Positions 29,201 to 38,111 of a stretch of DNA of 64,000 nucleotides are shown one piece after another. The notes under the pieces were generated by a model. It did not search any database. It was given only the letters and a program-made list of their open reading frames with translations, and was not told where the DNA came from. The stretch is from Odiellus spinosus (taxonomy: Eukaryota > Arthropoda > Arachnida > Opiliones > Phalangiidae), in NCBI GenBank assembly GCA_963920705.1, contig OY987239.1, positions 9,143,504 to 9,207,503 of the forward strand, in the 5' to 3' direction. A program made the translations under genes and the position numbers. Each line of letters starts with the position of its first letter. Positions within the stretch are counted from its first letter, which is position 1.

Positions 29201-29394
29201 AGGGCACCCGAATTAAACGATTCTCTGATCGTAAATACGGAGAGTGCTGGGCGAGTGAAAAATTAACCAGTTTGAATTTGGAGAGAGTCATGACAGTTCA
29301 GGAATTAATTGTTGTATTTGAAGCTTGGTTGTACGGTATCTCCATCTCTCTGGCAATATTGCTACTCGAACTGCTTGTCTATTATTTTCATTAA
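23172..29394 (+). CDS. Divergent ionotropic receptor gene d1
   Basis: Exons: E1 23172-23204, E2 23267-23379, E3 24263-24388 (the only intact E3 type), broken E4 24533-24590, E5 25776-26079, E6 26832-27049, E7 27722-28020, E8 29175-29394. E1-E2-E3 join in frame, but E3 ends in phase 2 and E5 needs phase 0. The bridging E4 has a stop (GTT TAA) and has lost its GT donor, so a complete product is not possible with the exons seen. E5-E8 are open and keep M1, SLLQ-NQPDVF, SYSGVLKSKLTV, S2 and the last helix. Introns hold MITE-2, a composite CAGTGTTTGG element, an old foldback element and a CTCGAGACC element, none shared with b. Confidence 0.7.
23267..23379 (+). CDS. IR gene d1 E2 (S1 region)
   Basis: Encodes SLTQYSQTLIDKILSGVF, then TELSVHSYSQYILTSLANV; donor AG|GTATTC, phase 2. 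Confidence 0.63.
23626..23941. mobile_element. MITE-2 copy in gene d1 intron
   Basis: About 316 bp. The termini CAAGAATCCATTCAGGTTCC and GGAACCAGAATGGATTCTTG form an inverted repeat of about 33 bp. GTAGTG flanks both sides. Internal inverted segments (CCATCCTCCCAAACTTTG and CAAAGTTTGGGAGGATGG) extend the palindrome. Confidence 0.85.
24263..24388 (+). CDS. IR gene d1 E3, intact symmetric cassette
   Basis: TTTAATTATCTCAG acceptor, CG|GTATGT donor. 126 bases starting with one base and ending with two, so it can be skipped without changing the frame. Encodes KLDDKRRKYTKGEKDVAKWE, then GTFLSYANYRP, then AILGLYIYAG. Copies in a, b and c are frameshifted or deleted. Confidence 0.55.
24533..24590 (+). 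pseudogene. Gene d1 E4, disabled
   Basis: ACT AGG GTT TAA puts a stop at codon 4, and the donor reads CCGGAATC in place of CGGGTAATC. Confidence 0.62.
24640..25572. mobile_element. CAGTGTTTGG hAT-like element with nested palindrome
   Basis: The left end CAGTGTTTGGTAAAATAC and the right end, reversed CAGTGTTGGGTAGAATTTTA, are flanked by TTTAAAGC and TTCAAAAC, a worn 8 bp duplication. Gene a near 311 (TATCTTCAAAACCGCTTGTC) is empty. AT-rich AATACTT runs adjoin both ends. An inner palindrome at about 24826-25140 pairs GGAACCACTT with AAGTGGTTCC and, further in, GCGGAATTAGC with GCTAATTCTGC. Confidence 0.78.
25776..26079 (+). CDS. IR gene d1 E5: end of S1, M1, pore loop start
   Basis: GTC TTT CAT ATG after TTTTGTAG; 304 bases; FTAINPTSFGG and M1 DIIWILMAIFIIILSMTSLL. 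The pore loop reads FFFVASLLQN. Confidence 0.83.
26832..27049 (+). CDS. IR gene d1 E6: pore, M2, start of S2
   Basis: ACGAACAG acceptor intact; GWLLAISVLTKSYSGVLKSK; INTLQDIELSPGTKPLLSSK; AAG|GTAACA donor. Confidence 0.86.
27219..27556. mobile_element. Old degenerate TTAA foldback element
   Basis: The right end GGCTGCATTGTCCCT precedes TTAA. Both arms are recognisable (AGAAATAAATTTAAAACTTA and CAGCGACCAATCAGCAAAGG), but the left terminus is missing and the arms are diverged. Confidence 0.7.
27722..28020 (+). CDS. IR gene d1 E7: ligand-binding lobe S2
   Basis: TTCGTAG acceptor before TTT TTC ATC AAA GAT; SEAHRNPGFLKPSHLEAFPN; KKIYVGNKVYLSSMGLIPFS; donor TT|GTGAGT. Confidence 0.85.
28430..28870. 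mobile_element. Element built of CTCGAGACC repeats
   Basis: The left side has four GGTCTCGAGACAGTTT-type repeats. The right side has more than ten inverted, spaced repeats of the type GTCTCGAGACCAAA, AAGACCAAA and TAGACCAAA. The two sides face each other across about 170 bases. It is found only in gene d. Confidence 0.68.
29175..29394 (+). CDS. IR gene d1 E8: end of S2 and C-terminal helix
   Basis: TTTGTACAG acceptor; GHRYVETDQGTRIKRFSDRK; same final helix; CAT TAA. The 3' flank is free of MITE-1. Confidence 0.85.
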
Positions 29395-31143
29395 ACAAGC
29401 CTACACATCTCTTATATTGAACATCCCATCGATCCAATGAAAACGAAAAACGTAATTATAATATTGTTTACGAGCTCGGTCAACGAAACGGAATAGAAAG
29501 TTTGTTTCGAGTCTGAAGTTTGATCATTATTCTCAATACAAACGTCGGCTTTATTACATTTCGAAACTTATTTTAGATTTAACACTGGAAAATGTAAAAC
29601 ACCATATTTGCGAAGTCATCAAGAATTCAAATTTAAGGCTTTGTTTTCTAATAGAGCTTATTTCTGATACACGCCCATGTAATTACATTGTAAATATATC
29701 CGAATACAATGAACATTTGCCAAAGTCGTTGAAATTATTTAATGTTTGCGCTGCCATTAATATTATATTTTAATGGTTAGAAGCATTTGTGAATAGTTAT
29801 TGTTCTAAATTTAACATAACACACCGTATAATAACACGCGTTTAATGATATCTGGACGCATTCAGACAGATCAGTAGCGTTAGATTCGATCACCATTCGA
29901 AGGGTTCCAAGTCTGTAAAATTTTCAGTATTTGAATAAGATCTTCTGATTTATAAAAATATTTAATTCGTCTTCTTATTTTCTTAAAATTAGACTATTAT
30001 TGTTTTCGAGTCTTGCGAAAACAGTAGCTAGCTATTTGTGATAGTGCCAAATAAGCTGGGATATTTTCTCTCTTAGAAACTGAGAAATTTTTTAGATCTA
30101 TCATACTATAAAATACAGTATTCAAAATTTTTTAACTCTGGGTTGACGAGTTCTTATGACGTAGTTTATTTGTGGAAGGTAATTAACGATAATTAACAAT
30201 AGGACTTTCTGGATTAAGTAATTTTAGGAAAAAAGATCATTGGAAAGCGACCTTGTCACTGGTGCCAGAATGCTCGTTTTTTTTTTTTTTTTTTTTTTTT
30301 TTTTTGGATCGGGACGATGAATATTTACTCTTCTACTACAGACAGGAGTTTTTCAAAATTTCCTTCCATTACTAGGCATACTTTAAATACCATTTAAAGT
30401 CTATTTGAATCACCCTGTATAAGATATCAAAAGTCTCACTTTATTACATAAGAGCAAGAATTCATTCAGGTTCCATAAGAATATGGGAGGGCCGCGATTC
30501 AATAACCATCCTCCCAAACTTTGTAGCAAAAGTTCGTCCGCATCGAATCGATTTTTCAAGTAAGTCGCTCCTGACATCTATTATTAACCCGCGCCACTAA
30601 CGACCTTGACATAATATTTTGGGTAATAAAAATGGAGCCGACCGAACAAGATCTAACCGTACAAATGTTGCGAAAATTGCGGACGAACTTTTGTTACAAA
30701 GTTTGGGAGGATGGTACCAGAGGCTAAAGCTATGCTCCCATATTCTTATGGAACCTGAATGGATTCTTGATACGAGTAAACAACGCCCCTTATATTAATA
30801 CTATCAGCAAAGGTCCAGATAAATTTACCGGCAGATTCTGATTCGAGACACTCTAGCGGTCGGAGTCGCCGTGTAAATAGTGAATCCGGAAGCGCCACTC
30901 TTTGGTGAAATTCCGGAGTTGTGAGGGAAACAATATAGAAATGGGGGCCCCGCCGAAATTCCGTAACTCTCTCCTGACTTGAAATATCGAGCTGAAGAGT
31001 CCAAACAACTCGAGCCAAACTTTTGCCTTATTTTAAATGATGGGCTTTTGCTGATAATGTGTTGTTTACTTTTAAGGAATAAAGTTATAGACCTTTGATA
31101 CCATAAGTGATTTAATAATTTTTATAGATATAGCATCTATAAT
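29395..31143. other. Spacer between genes d1 and a2
   Basis: A 3' flank like that of gene b is followed by a 29-base poly-T at 30277-30305, the CACCCTGTATAAG block, MITE-2 (30455-30769), and the conserved 5' block leading to E1 of a2. No gene is seen. Confidence 0.6.
30455..30769. mobile_element. MITE-2 copy, inverted, upstream of gene a2
   Basis: Same termini as 23626-23941 (CAAGAATTCATTCAGGTTCC on the left), with the inner part in the opposite orientation. Confidence 0.85.
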
Positions 31144-31176
31144 ATGGCGACAGAAAAATTTGAATTTCGCTTTAGC
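31144..31176 (+). CDS. IR gene a2 E1
   Basis: Same 11 residues as c and d; GAATTT in place of GAGTTT is silent. Confidence 0.5.
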
Positions 31177-34100
31177 GTAAGTTGATTTTGTGGAATCCAT
31201 ATCCGTAGTGAGTGATCATGATAATTATTTTAAAACAGTCTTTGGGACATTACACTCAAAAACGGATTGAAAAAAATCTTGAGTGGAGAATTTGCAGATA
31301 AGGACGTGCATTCATTTTCGCAATATATATTAATGAATTTAGCAAATGTTAGGTAAGGATCAAATATATGTATAACTTTTGTTAGTAGTAACTACCATAC
31401 AAGAGGAGGAGCTTACTTAGGGAATGGGGCCATAGACGTCATCAACTACGTAATAGCTTGTAAAGTTCATGACGCTCGTGAGCACCGAGTATTTAAGCTT
31501 ATTTTTTCTATATCCGTGTCAGCTCTCAAGGTCGGGTCTCTCCCGAGTGACTTCTGACCTGTCTGACCCCTAGCGTTTTATGACAACAGAAATAACTGCC
31601 CTGTAGAGCCTAACGCCAGGCGATTTCGTGACGTAGTTAGCAACCCTGTATAATTCTAATTTTTGGTTTTTATACGAGTGAAAATGAACCTTAAATATAT
31701 TTGTTTTATTTGTCGTTTCTCGTTTTCTCTGTAAGTAATGTTTTATTAACTGTTATAGCGTTGTTTATATATCACCGCGGTCATTTAAACATGCAGGAAG
31801 TGCTTTGTATAATGGAGTAAGTATTGAAATATAATTATCTCAGAAAACTAGACAAACGGAGGAAAATACACAAAGGGAGAGAAAGATGTAGCGAAAAGGG
31901 AAGGAGCATTTTTGTCATACGCAAATTATCGACAGGCAATTTTGGGTTTATACATTTATGCAGGTCGGTAGGTCATCGACAATGGGTTCATTCAGGAGCC
32001 GATGAAACCCTCCTTTGAAGTCTATTACTCCCGGGTCTTGTCTACCCCCTCTCTATATGGGTTAGTTTCAAAAAGCGTGATTCGTACGCCTCCTAACGGA
32101 AGATAGTTTCGGAGCGGGATTTCGTCGAGCGAATATCTCTAGTAGCCTTGGAGTTCGTCCAAAAAAACGTCGTCGTTTGTGGAGAGAGAGAATTTCCAAT
32201 TTTCCGTAGACAGGACCCCTCCGATCTCGTAAAATTGAGAATTTTACCCATACAGAGAGGAGCGCTATATGGAACATTAGAGTAGTAGACTTCAAAGGAG
32301 GGTTTCATCGGCTTCTATTTCATTTGATAGAAGATACATTTTATAGATGAGGAAGCGTTTTTCTATAGTGTTGTTTGTCATTTTGTCAGAGAACTAGGGC
32401 TTAAGAAGCTGAAGCATTAAGATATTTAATTTTTTTCATTTGCTGACCCTCGCACTTTTAAATACGTAACTGTTTTATCTTCAAAACCGCTTGTCCCATG
32501 GGGCAAAAAAAAAAGTCAAGATGAGTGGTAGAAGTTTTAACTTTAGTAGAAATGAGAACATTAATCCCTTGTCCTTTTTCTCTGTGTCGTCACTCCAAAT
32601 TTAAACAATAGAAACCTGTATTTTGTAGGTCTTTCATATGTACATGCAAAGTTCTGTGCCAGCTAGCACCGAAGCCTTCCATATTTCTCCAGTTTTTATG
32701 ATCTCAGAAACTAGAATATTTACTGCCATAAATCCGACAAGTTTCGGTGGAACGGCAAGATTCTCACTGGCAGGATTTCAAGACATAATTTGGATATTAA
32801 TGGCGATTTTCATCATTGTTTTGTCTATCACTTCTTTGCTTTTCAAGTATTTTATCCAGCGACACTCTCGTCAACGTAATTTCTTGTGTTTTGAATACCT
32901 CTTCTTCTATGTGTCTTCGTTATTGCAAAACCGTTAAGTATTGATTTTAAAAATACGAATGCCCCTGAAAGTACCATCGCATAGGACTTGCTCAGGCCCG
33001 TCGTCAGGGGGGGCGGGGGGGGCGGGTGGGCTTGACCCTACCTACAATTTTTCCAAAAATCTTCAAATATCTTTATGGCCCTACCTGTCATTTCGATGGC
33101 CCTACCTGTCATTTCGATGGCCCTACCTGTCATTTCGATGGCCCTACCTGTCATTTCGATGGCCCTACCTGTCATTTCGATGGCCCTACCAGTCATTTCG
33201 ATGGCCCTACCTGTCATTTCGATGGCCCTACGTCTCATTTCGATGGCCCTACGTCTCATTTCGATGGCCCTACCTGTCATTTCGATGGCCCTACCTGTCA
33301 TTTCGATGGCCCTACCTGTCATCTCGATGGCCCTACCTGTCATTTCGATGGCCCTACCTGTCATTTCGATGGCCCTACCTGTCATTTCGATGGCCCTACC
33401 TGTCATTTCGATGGCCCTACCAGGCTACGTATAAATTCTCTCTAGTTAAAAGATAGAGAAAATATGTTACCCAGCTATAAAAACAACGTTTTTGCTGACC
33501 TTCCGTAGACGCCAATGCAGAAGTCTCTGAATGTCTAGAGCCTAGAAAATCATATCATTATCCATCATAGCTGCCCAAATACAGGCCCTCGGGTCGGCTC
33601 GGGACCCAAAGTGACCCGCCAACGCATTTAAATTTACCCGGCAACAGCAGCGATCGGCTGCCGCAGTTCCGCCACGCCATTGTGTCGTGCTGCCAATACC
33701 GGCAGCTGCGGGCAGCCGCCACGTTATTGGTTTTAAATAAATAGTACCAAATTTGAAAATTTCTTGTGGTAATACTATTTCGTCCGAAAATGTGCCCTAC
33801 CACGGCCCTACCTAAAATTTTAACCTGGCGACGGCCCTGGACTTGCTAGAGAAAAGGTGTCCTTTATCCAAGTATATTTACCCAGGGTTCGTACACCACC
33901 TAAAAAAGTCAGGGAAACTTGCCCTTAAAATAGGCTTAGCTGGATTCATGGAGATCCTGAGTTACTAATTTGACCAATGAGCAAAGGCCCGTCGTTAAGA
34001 CGAAATCGCCATGAGATAAAACCTATTTTTATGAACGAAAATCATTTACTCCCCTCTTAATTTACGAACAGAACCCGATGTTTTCATTCGACAAAATTCT

Positions 34101-35684
34101 ATCAAATATCTATTAACTGGATGGTTGCTGGCCATGTTTGTTCTGGCAAAGTCGTATTCGGGTATTTTGAAAAGCAAATTGACAGTCTCGAAATTTTCTC
34201 GGATCAACACGCTGCAAGATATTGAACGTAGTCCGGGAACTAAACCACTTCTTAGTTACCCATCTGGCTTTGAGGATTATTTGACAAAGGTAACCAATAC
34301 TGTATTTGAAGACAGAGAAACAGTCCGCTTTTAACAAACCTGGAAATATGACGATATTAGAATGGTCATAAAAAACTCTCCCAATGCATGCTAGGACATC
34401 CTGTTTCCTGACAAGGGAACAAGGCGGCGTAGGGGGTAGGGAGAATTAACAAAGTTTTTCCGCCAGGTGGCGTAGGGCTTCAAGTTTCTGTCTCTCTCCT
34501 GTGGAGTCCTGAATTCGAAGGGCTCCAACATATGACTATCAAATTAAGCATTCGCCTATAACAATTAAAGCCTGATACGTTAACTTTCCTAGTTTTCCAT
34601 CAAAGATCCTAACAATAAGGAAATGATCAAATTGAACTCTGACGCTCATCGTTATAAAGGGTTCTTGACACCATCTTACTTAGAAACATTTCCTAATGGA
34701 ACTGTCAAATACGCGTGGATAAATTCTGTATCAAACGTACAGAATGAGTTAAGAAGCATTCCTGTTATAGATCATCTCAAAAAACACGAGAAAAAAATCT
34801 ATATTGGCAAAAAAGTTTACTTATCGACCATGGCTGTCATTCCATTTAGCAAAACAGTACCACCACGAATCATGGAAAACGTCTATTACTTGTGAGTTTT
34901 AATGAATACTTACACGCGAAAGAAGACGTAGCTGGTCCTTTAGTTCGGCATATATAGGGTGTCTCAGAGCTACAATGGGTTCTATGGGTCATTTTTGTCG
35001 TACAGGGCGCCGTTTAAAGGGAGAATGCAACCTAACAACAAGTGATTTTTTTTATCGATTCCTTATTATTTAAATAGGCCTAATCCACTATTTAAAAAAT
35101 TTACAAACAAATATTAAACTAGAAATAAATTTAAAACTTACCCGGAAAATAGGCTTAGTGGGATTCATGGAGCTCCTGATTTCCTCGCGTGTAAGGTCTA
35201 GCGACCAATCGCGCGCGACGTAAGTCTCGTGGAGATCTCGCGTGAACGACGGGCCTTTGCTCATTGGTCGCTAGACCTTACACGGACGAGATTCAGGATC
35301 TGCATGAATCCCGCTAAGCCTATTTTTCCGGGAAAGTTTTAAATTGATTTCTAGTTTAATATTTGTATTGTAAACTTTTTATCGGTGGATTAGGCCTATT
35401 TAAACGATAAGGAATCGATAAAAAATCACTTGTAATTAGCTTGCAGTCTCCTTTTAAGAGTTACGAAGGAGTCATGCGCGGGTGACCCCTTAAACCTTAA
35501 TCGGCGCCCCGTACGACAAAACGTCATAAAAACATTTTCGTCTTAAAATGACCCATAGAACCCACAATAGATTGGTCTTACCACCATTTTCGAAACACGC
35601 TGTATATTTTAGCAAAAGTCCATCAATTTATTCCATAGAAGTAATCAACGCCATGTAGCTTAATACCATCAAGAAACGTCCTGG

Positions 35685-35725
<41 letters not shown>

Positions 35726-37009
35726 CGGCGTGTAACGTAACGTCTTTACGCCCGGACAGCGGCCGCGATTGCGAACCAGGTGTGGCGCCAAGGCGTAAGG
35801 CCTTGAGCAACTCAGTGATGGTAAGTAACTACGCAGGGATGAGGACTGGGAATTGCCCACGCGACGGAAGGAGATGGGAATGGGGAAGAGGAAGGACCAT
35901 TCCGTCGCGGACCATTCGCAACACTCCCTATGGGCAAGGGACCTGCGATTCGAGCAGGACAACACCCAGACCTTGCCACTGAGACGCCAGTTTACAGGAG
36001 TGCGCCACCACTCCCGGCGTCCTGGTAAAGGTAGCAGCATGATTTTGATTCTGTCGGTGTAAATAATGAAGGGAGCTCCCCTTTTTAGAGAAATTCCGGA
36101 GAGGGGGGGGGGGGAGATAATATATAGCCAAGCGCGGCCTGCCTAAATTCAGACACTCTCCCGACTCAAAGTATTGTGGAAGAGTCCAAATTAGTCAAGC
36201 CAGACAGGGGTGATGACTTTTTTGACTTTTAAGTGATGACGTAAAATTGGATAGTATTAGTATCCATTGCAGAAGCCGATGAAACCCTTCTTTGAAGTCT
36301 ATTACTCCGGGGTCTTGTTTACCCCTCTCTGTATGGGTTAGTTTTAAAAAGCGCGATTCGTACGCCTCCTAACGTTAGATATTTTCGGAGCGGGAGTTCG
36401 TCGAGCGAATATCTCTAGCAGCCTTGGAGTTCGTCAAAAAAAACGTCGTCGTTTGTGGAGAGAGAGAATTTCCAATTTTCCGTAGACAGGGGGGTATGAA
36501 GTAGGACCCCTCTGATCTCGTAAAATTGTGAATTTTACCCATACAGAGAGGAGCGCTATATGGAACATTAGAGTAGTAGACTTCAAAGGATGGTTTCATC
36601 GGTTTCTGTATATATGGCCTTAAAACTACAAAAAAGAAATAAAATGATTTTTGGGAACCCTGCTGGTCTTGTATTTTATACAGAAAACCCTAGCTACGTT
36701 AAAATGTATTCGATATATCAGTATCTGTAGCGTAATTGTGTATATTTGTGCAGGGGTCATAGGTATGTGGAAACCGATCAGGGCACCCGAAACAATCGAT
36801 TCTGGGATCGTGAATACGGAGAGTGCTGGGCGCCTGAAAAATTAACCAGTTTGAATTTGGAGAGAGTCATGACAGTTGCGGAATTAATTGTTGTATTTCA
36901 AGCTTGGTTGTACGGTATCTCCATCTCTCTGGCAATATTACTACTCGAACTGCTTGTCTATTATTTTCATTATACAAGCCTGCACATCTCTTATATCAGA
37001 AGCCGATGA
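31144..37009 (+). CDS. Divergent ionotropic receptor gene a2 (spans the unit boundary)
   Basis: Exons: E1 31144-31176; E2 31239-31352, frameshifted by an A7 run where other copies have A6; E3 31844-31967, frameshifted; E4 32392-32450 with the same TAA stop and lost donor as a1; E5 32629-32932; E6 34072-34289; E7 34593-34891; E8 36754-37009 with the stop-loss. It shows the 5' half of the gene that a1 lacks in this window. The 5' half is disabled three times while E5-E8 are open, so this copy cannot make a full receptor from E1. It may be a pseudogene, or be expressed from the ATG in E5 (32638) as an S1-less channel fragment. The E7-E8 intron holds the SINE. Confidence 0.7.
31239..31352 (+). 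pseudogene. Gene a2 E2 with 1 bp frameshift
   Basis: 114 bases where all other copies have 113. GATTGAAAAAAATCTTG has seven A, against six in c1 and in a3 at 63680. The donor is AG|GTAAGG. Confidence 0.72.
31844..31967 (+). pseudogene. Gene a2 E3, frameshifted
   Basis: Acceptor intact. Loses three bases (GATGAC to GAC) and gains one A (GGAAAATACAC) relative to d1, ending two bases short and out of frame. Confidence 0.65.
31993..32317 (+). mobile_element. MITE-1 copy in gene a2 intron
   Basis: Left end CAGGAGCCGATG, shared with gene c; lies between E3 and the broken E4. Confidence 0.9.
32392..32450 (+). pseudogene. Gene a2 E4, disabled
   Basis: Same GCT TAA stop and missing donor as 225-285, so these lesions predate the 32 kb duplication. 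Confidence 0.6.
32629..32932 (+). CDS. IR gene a2 E5
   Basis: Encodes the same protein as a1 E5. Confidence 0.82.
32993..33839. mobile_element. hAT-like element carrying the 21 bp minisatellite (gene a2)
   Basis: GACTTGCT duplications on both sides. Shorter than in a1 only through the minisatellite; the G-run is broken by a C. Confidence 0.9.
33075..33422. repeat. 21 bp minisatellite, 16 units (gene a2)
   Basis: Four units fewer than in a1. The two CTACGTCTCATTT units are at positions 8 and 9, and one unit reads CTACCAGTCATTT. Confidence 0.97.
34072..34289 (+). CDS. IR gene a2 E6
   Basis: Same sequence and splice sites as a1 E6. Confidence 0.86.
34593..34891 (+). CDS. IR gene a2 E7
   Basis: Same protein as a1 E7. 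Confidence 0.84.
35018..35453. mobile_element. TTAA-flanked foldback element (gene a2 intron)
   Basis: Unit-2 copy of 2933-3368. Two substitutions in the right end (AGCTTGCAGTCTCC against AGGTTGCATTCTCC). Confidence 0.85.
35691..36017 (-). mobile_element. tRNA-derived SINE, unit 2 only
   Basis: On the minus strand a tRNA-like head has an A-box region CTCAGTGGCAAGG (near 35972-35984) and a B-box-like GCTCGAATCGC (near 35944-35956). A body with CTTACGCCTTGGCGCCACAC follows, and then 33 A (poly-T at 35691-35723 on the plus strand). The 14 bp target duplication CGTCCTGGTAAAGG is at 35677-35690 and 36018-36031. Unit 1 has one copy of the target near 3592 and no insert. The offset jump of 341 bases equals insert plus duplication. 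Confidence 0.94.
36270..36608 (+). mobile_element. MITE-1 copy upstream of gene a2 E8
   Basis: Unit-2 copy of 3844-4182. Confidence 0.88.
36754..37009 (+). CDS. IR gene a2 E8, stop-loss form
   Basis: CAT TAT as in a1, with the same 12-residue extension ending in MITE-1. Confidence 0.84.
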
Positions 37010-37322
37010 AACCCTCCTTTAAAGTCGATTACTCCCGGGTCTTGTCTACCCCTCTGTATGGGTTATTCTCAAAAGGCGCGATTCGTACGCCTCCTAACGG
37101 TAGATGTTTTCGGAGCGGGAGTTCGTCCAGCGAATATCTCTAGCAGCCTTGGAGTTCGTCCAAAAACGTCGTCGTTTGTGGAGAGAGAGAATTTCCAATT
37201 TTCCGCTGACAGGGGGGATGAAGTAGGACCCCTTCTAACTTGGGAATTTTACCCATACAGAGAGGAGCGCTATATCGAACATTAGATTAGTAGACTTCAA
37301 AGGAGGGTTTCATCGGCTTCTA
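36997..37322 (+). mobile_element. MITE-1 copy downstream of gene a2
   Basis: Unit-2 copy of 4571-4908 with 12 bases deleted (AACTTGGGAATTTT where unit 1 has AACTCGTAAAAAAAATTGGG). Confidence 0.9.
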
Positions 37323-38078
37323 CTTATATTGAACATCCCATCGATCCAATGAAAACGGAAAACGTAATTATAATATTGTTTACAAGCTCGGTCAACGAAA
37401 CGGAATAGGAAGTTTGTTTCGAGTCTGAAGTTTGATCATTATTCTCAATACAAACGTCGGCTTTATTACATTTCGAAACTTATTTTAGTTTTAACGCGGG
37501 AAAATGTAGAACACCATATTTGCGAAGTTATCAAGAGTTCAAATTTAATGCTTTGTTTCTAAATAGAGCTTTTTTTCTGATACACGGCCATGTAATTACA
37601 TTGTAAATATATCCGAATATTACGAACATTTGCCAAAGTCGTTGAAAATATTTAATGATTGCGCTGCCATTAATATTATATTTTAATGGTTATAATCATT
37701 AATGTTCTAAAATCAAATATAAAGTTTATTTCGAGGCTGAAGTTTGATCAGTGTTTAAAATATGAACCTAGGCGTAGTCTTTATTACATTTATAATGGTA
37801 TTTTAGTTTAAACATGGGAAAATTCTGAAGCACTATGCTTTGTTTCAAAACAGAACTTTTTTTCTGATACACGAACTTGTGTCTTGAAAATATTTAATGT
37901 TTGTGCTGGCATTGATATTATATTTTAATGGTTAGAAATATTATAGAATAGTTAATGTTCTAAATTTAACGTTTAAAACACGCGTATAATGTTATCTTGG
38001 CGCATTCGGACAGATCTTAGCGTTGGATTCGATACGCATTCGAAATGCTCGAATTTTTATAGCTATAGCATCTATAAT
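37323..38078. other. Spacer between genes a2 and b2
   Basis: Unit-2 copy of 4909-5665, with one T fewer in a T-run near 37556. No gene is seen. Confidence 0.6.
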
Positions 38079-38111
38079 ATGTCGACAGAAAAAATTGAGT
38101 TTCGTATTGGC
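38079..38111 (+). CDS. IR gene b2 E1
   Basis: MSTEKIEFRIG, GTAAGT donor. Confidence 0.5.

Larger units (their letters stand above)
1..32167. repeat. 32 kb tandem segmental duplication, unit 1
   Basis: Unit 1 aligns base for base with 32168 onward. The offset between copies starts at 32167 and changes in steps: to 32085 across the minisatellite and its G-run, to 32426 at the SINE, to 32414 at a 12 bp deletion, to 32413 at a 1 bp change, to 32414 at another G-run, to 32416 at a poly-T tract and to 32415 at an A-run. Reading the copies side by side shows very few substitutions. No junction with unique DNA is visible, so the array extends past at least one edge of the window. A false duplication of two haplotypes would look the same. 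Confidence 0.93.

Noticed and set aside
30277..30305. Poly-T tract as the tail of a second SINE
   Set aside because: No tRNA-like head, body or target duplication could be found next to it; only its length differs between units (29 and 31).
35782..36062. Overlapping frames within the SINE
   Set aside because: SINEs are RNA polymerase III transcripts without coding function. The frames exist only in the unit with the insertion.
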